From Candidatus Methylobacter oryzae (GTDB taxonomy: Bacteria > Pseudomonadota > Gammaproteobacteria > Methylococcales > Methylomonadaceae): a stretch of 64,000 bases of DNA. The stretch is from contig NZ_RYFG02000121.1 in NCBI RefSeq assembly GCF_003994235.2, positions 248,001-312,000 on the forward strand, read 5' to 3'. The position numbers and the translations under genes are program-made. Below the pieces are notes generated by a model. That model saw only the letters and a program-made list of their open reading frames with translations. It had not been told where the DNA came from and ran no database searches. Shown here piece by piece: positions 63,185 to 64,000 of the stretch (position 1 is the stretch's first letter; every line of letters starts with the position of its first letter).

Positions 63185-64000
63185 GTGCCCAATCACACTG
63201 AAGAAATGAACAAACAACGTCTAACTGTCGAAATCAACGTTGCCCCAACAGTTAGCTATGCATCCTATCAAAATCATGTTCCGTTGTTGCGCAGCCTGAC
63301 TCTTGTTAATGACGGCGAAGACAGCAATTCCCACGATTACCGAAATATTGAGGTTATTGTTCGGACGGAACCGTCTTTTGCCGATGTTGTTCGCTTCCGG
63401 TTCGAGTTGTTGGGGGCCGGCGAAACGCGCAAAATCAGCCCGCTGGACCTGAAGTTCAATCACACCTACTTGGCTGAATTAACGGAACGGGAATATGGCC
63501 GTTTGATCGTGCAAGTATTGTCCGAGGACAGCGAAATTTTTCAGTCGGATCAACCGGTCGAAATTTTGGCATACGATCAATGGGCCGGCACCCGTTCATT
63601 GCCGGAGTTGCTGGCGGCTTTTTCATTGCCGAATAATCCGGTAGTGGACCGTTTAATCCATAGCGCTGGAGAGTTATTGACCAAGGCGGGAAAAGGGCCG
63701 TCGATGAATGGTTACCAGAGTAAAAATCGCGAAGCGTGTTGGGCTCAAGTTTCAGCGATCTATAATTCTATCGGTGCTCTTAATATTCACTACATTTCTC
63801 CTCCCGCATCGTTCGGTACGGACGGGCAAAAAATCCGGACCCCGGATCGCATTCTGTCGGGCGGAGTGGCCACTTGCCTGGACATTGCGATGTTGCTGGC
63901 GTCCTGTATGGAACAAGCCGGCCTCAATCCCATCATATTATTAAAAAACGGCCATGCTTGGGTTGGCTGCTGGCTCATCAATACCAGTTTCCCGACACCT
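63185..64000 (+). CDS. Large DUF4011-type protein, N-terminal part, 3'-truncated by window
   Basis: The frame is open to the end of the window (272 codons seen). GTG at 63185 has AAGGA 7-8 nt upstream; ATG at 63206 is an alternative. The N-terminal beta domain (RLTVEINVAPTVSYASYQNH, VPLLRSLTLVND) and a transglutaminase-like segment with SGGVATCLDIAMLLASCMEQ and KNGHAWVG match the start of very large DUF4011/SF1-helicase/DUF3320 proteins. Full-length relatives, some near 1,900 residues, have been linked to phage defence. The helicase and nuclease parts are beyond the window, so this is a family-based call only. Confidence 0.72.
   Translation, partial: MPNHTEEMNKQRLTVEINVAPTVSYASYQNHVPLLRSLTLVNDGEDSNSHDYRNIEVIVRTEPSFADVVRFRFELLGAGETRKISPLDLKFNHTYLAELTEREYGRLIVQVLSEDSEIFQSDQPVEILAYDQWAGTRSLPELLAAFSLPNNPVVDRLIHSAGELLTKAGKGPSMNGYQSKNREACWAQVSAIYNSIGALNIHYISPPASFGTDGQKIRTPDRILSGGVATCLDIAMLLASCMEQAGLNPIILLKNGHAWVGCWLINTSFPTP

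Overview
The window reads as chromosomal DNA of a gammaproteobacterium of moderate GC. The nlpD-rpoS pair, rapA, lplT and an LpxH-like hydrolase point to that class. The wealth of PAS/GGDEF/hybrid-kinase signalling, the bacteriohemerythrin sensor and the GH17 and GH15 carbohydrate enzymes would suit a methanotroph-type Methylococcales genome. No methane- or methanol-oxidation gene is present, so that placement is inference. Almost every gene is complete. The 5' end cuts purL and the 3' end cuts a large DUF4011-type protein.

Layout. 1-2.5 kb: C-terminal two thirds of purL. 2.7-15.8 kb: a PilZ membrane protein, then a tight co-directional block of response regulator/HD-GYP, LOV-containing hybrid kinase, UrtA/AmiC-like binding protein, Cache-type hybrid kinase, RACo-like Fe-S/ASKHA protein, corrinoid protein and DUF1638 protein. 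This looks like a ligand- and possibly light-responsive circuit tied to corrinoid chemistry, with no methyltransferase in view. 16.3-22.2 kb: an acetyltransferase, then a leftward four-gene signalling operon (REC-PAS, HDOD, hemerythrin histidine kinase, REC plus degenerate HD-GYP). 22.2-24.1 kb: repeat-rich DNA and two paralogous His-rich glycine-zipper proteins. 24.1-30 kb: rapA, a CvfB-like S1 protein, a secreted unknown and a J-domain/Sel1 protein. 30.1-35 kb, leftward: GGDEF-EAL protein, ODP-like diiron protein, GH17 membrane glucanase. 35-42.7 kb: GNAT plus nitrilase-like pair, rpoS, nlpD, a small J-protein, mobB, moeA, phnA and a lone secretin-type domain. 43.3-48.2 kb: a MacAB-like export operon interrupted by two inverted-repeat elements, one encoding a GxxExxY nuclease. 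48.5-53.6 kb: a zinc-sensor-type GGDEF-EAL protein, a permease relic and two unknown genes. 53.7-57.4 kb, leftward: envelope lipid genes. 57.8-62.9 kb: a tiny membrane ORF, a phosphorylase-kinase-like GH15 protein and glucokinase.

Three themes link the regions. (1) Oxygen and c-di-GMP signalling: hemerythrin kinase, ODP/GGDEF-EAL pair, PilZ, HD-GYP and CZB-GGDEF-EAL. (2) Several dispersed palindromic repeat families. One is present as three consecutive in-frame 54-bp units inside the ATPase domain of a histidine kinase and as four intergenic copies. (3) A nuclease ORF framed by 31-bp inverted repeats sits inside an otherwise compact ABC operon, and related solo repeats lie elsewhere. No tRNA, rRNA, CRISPR array or conventional transposase was seen.
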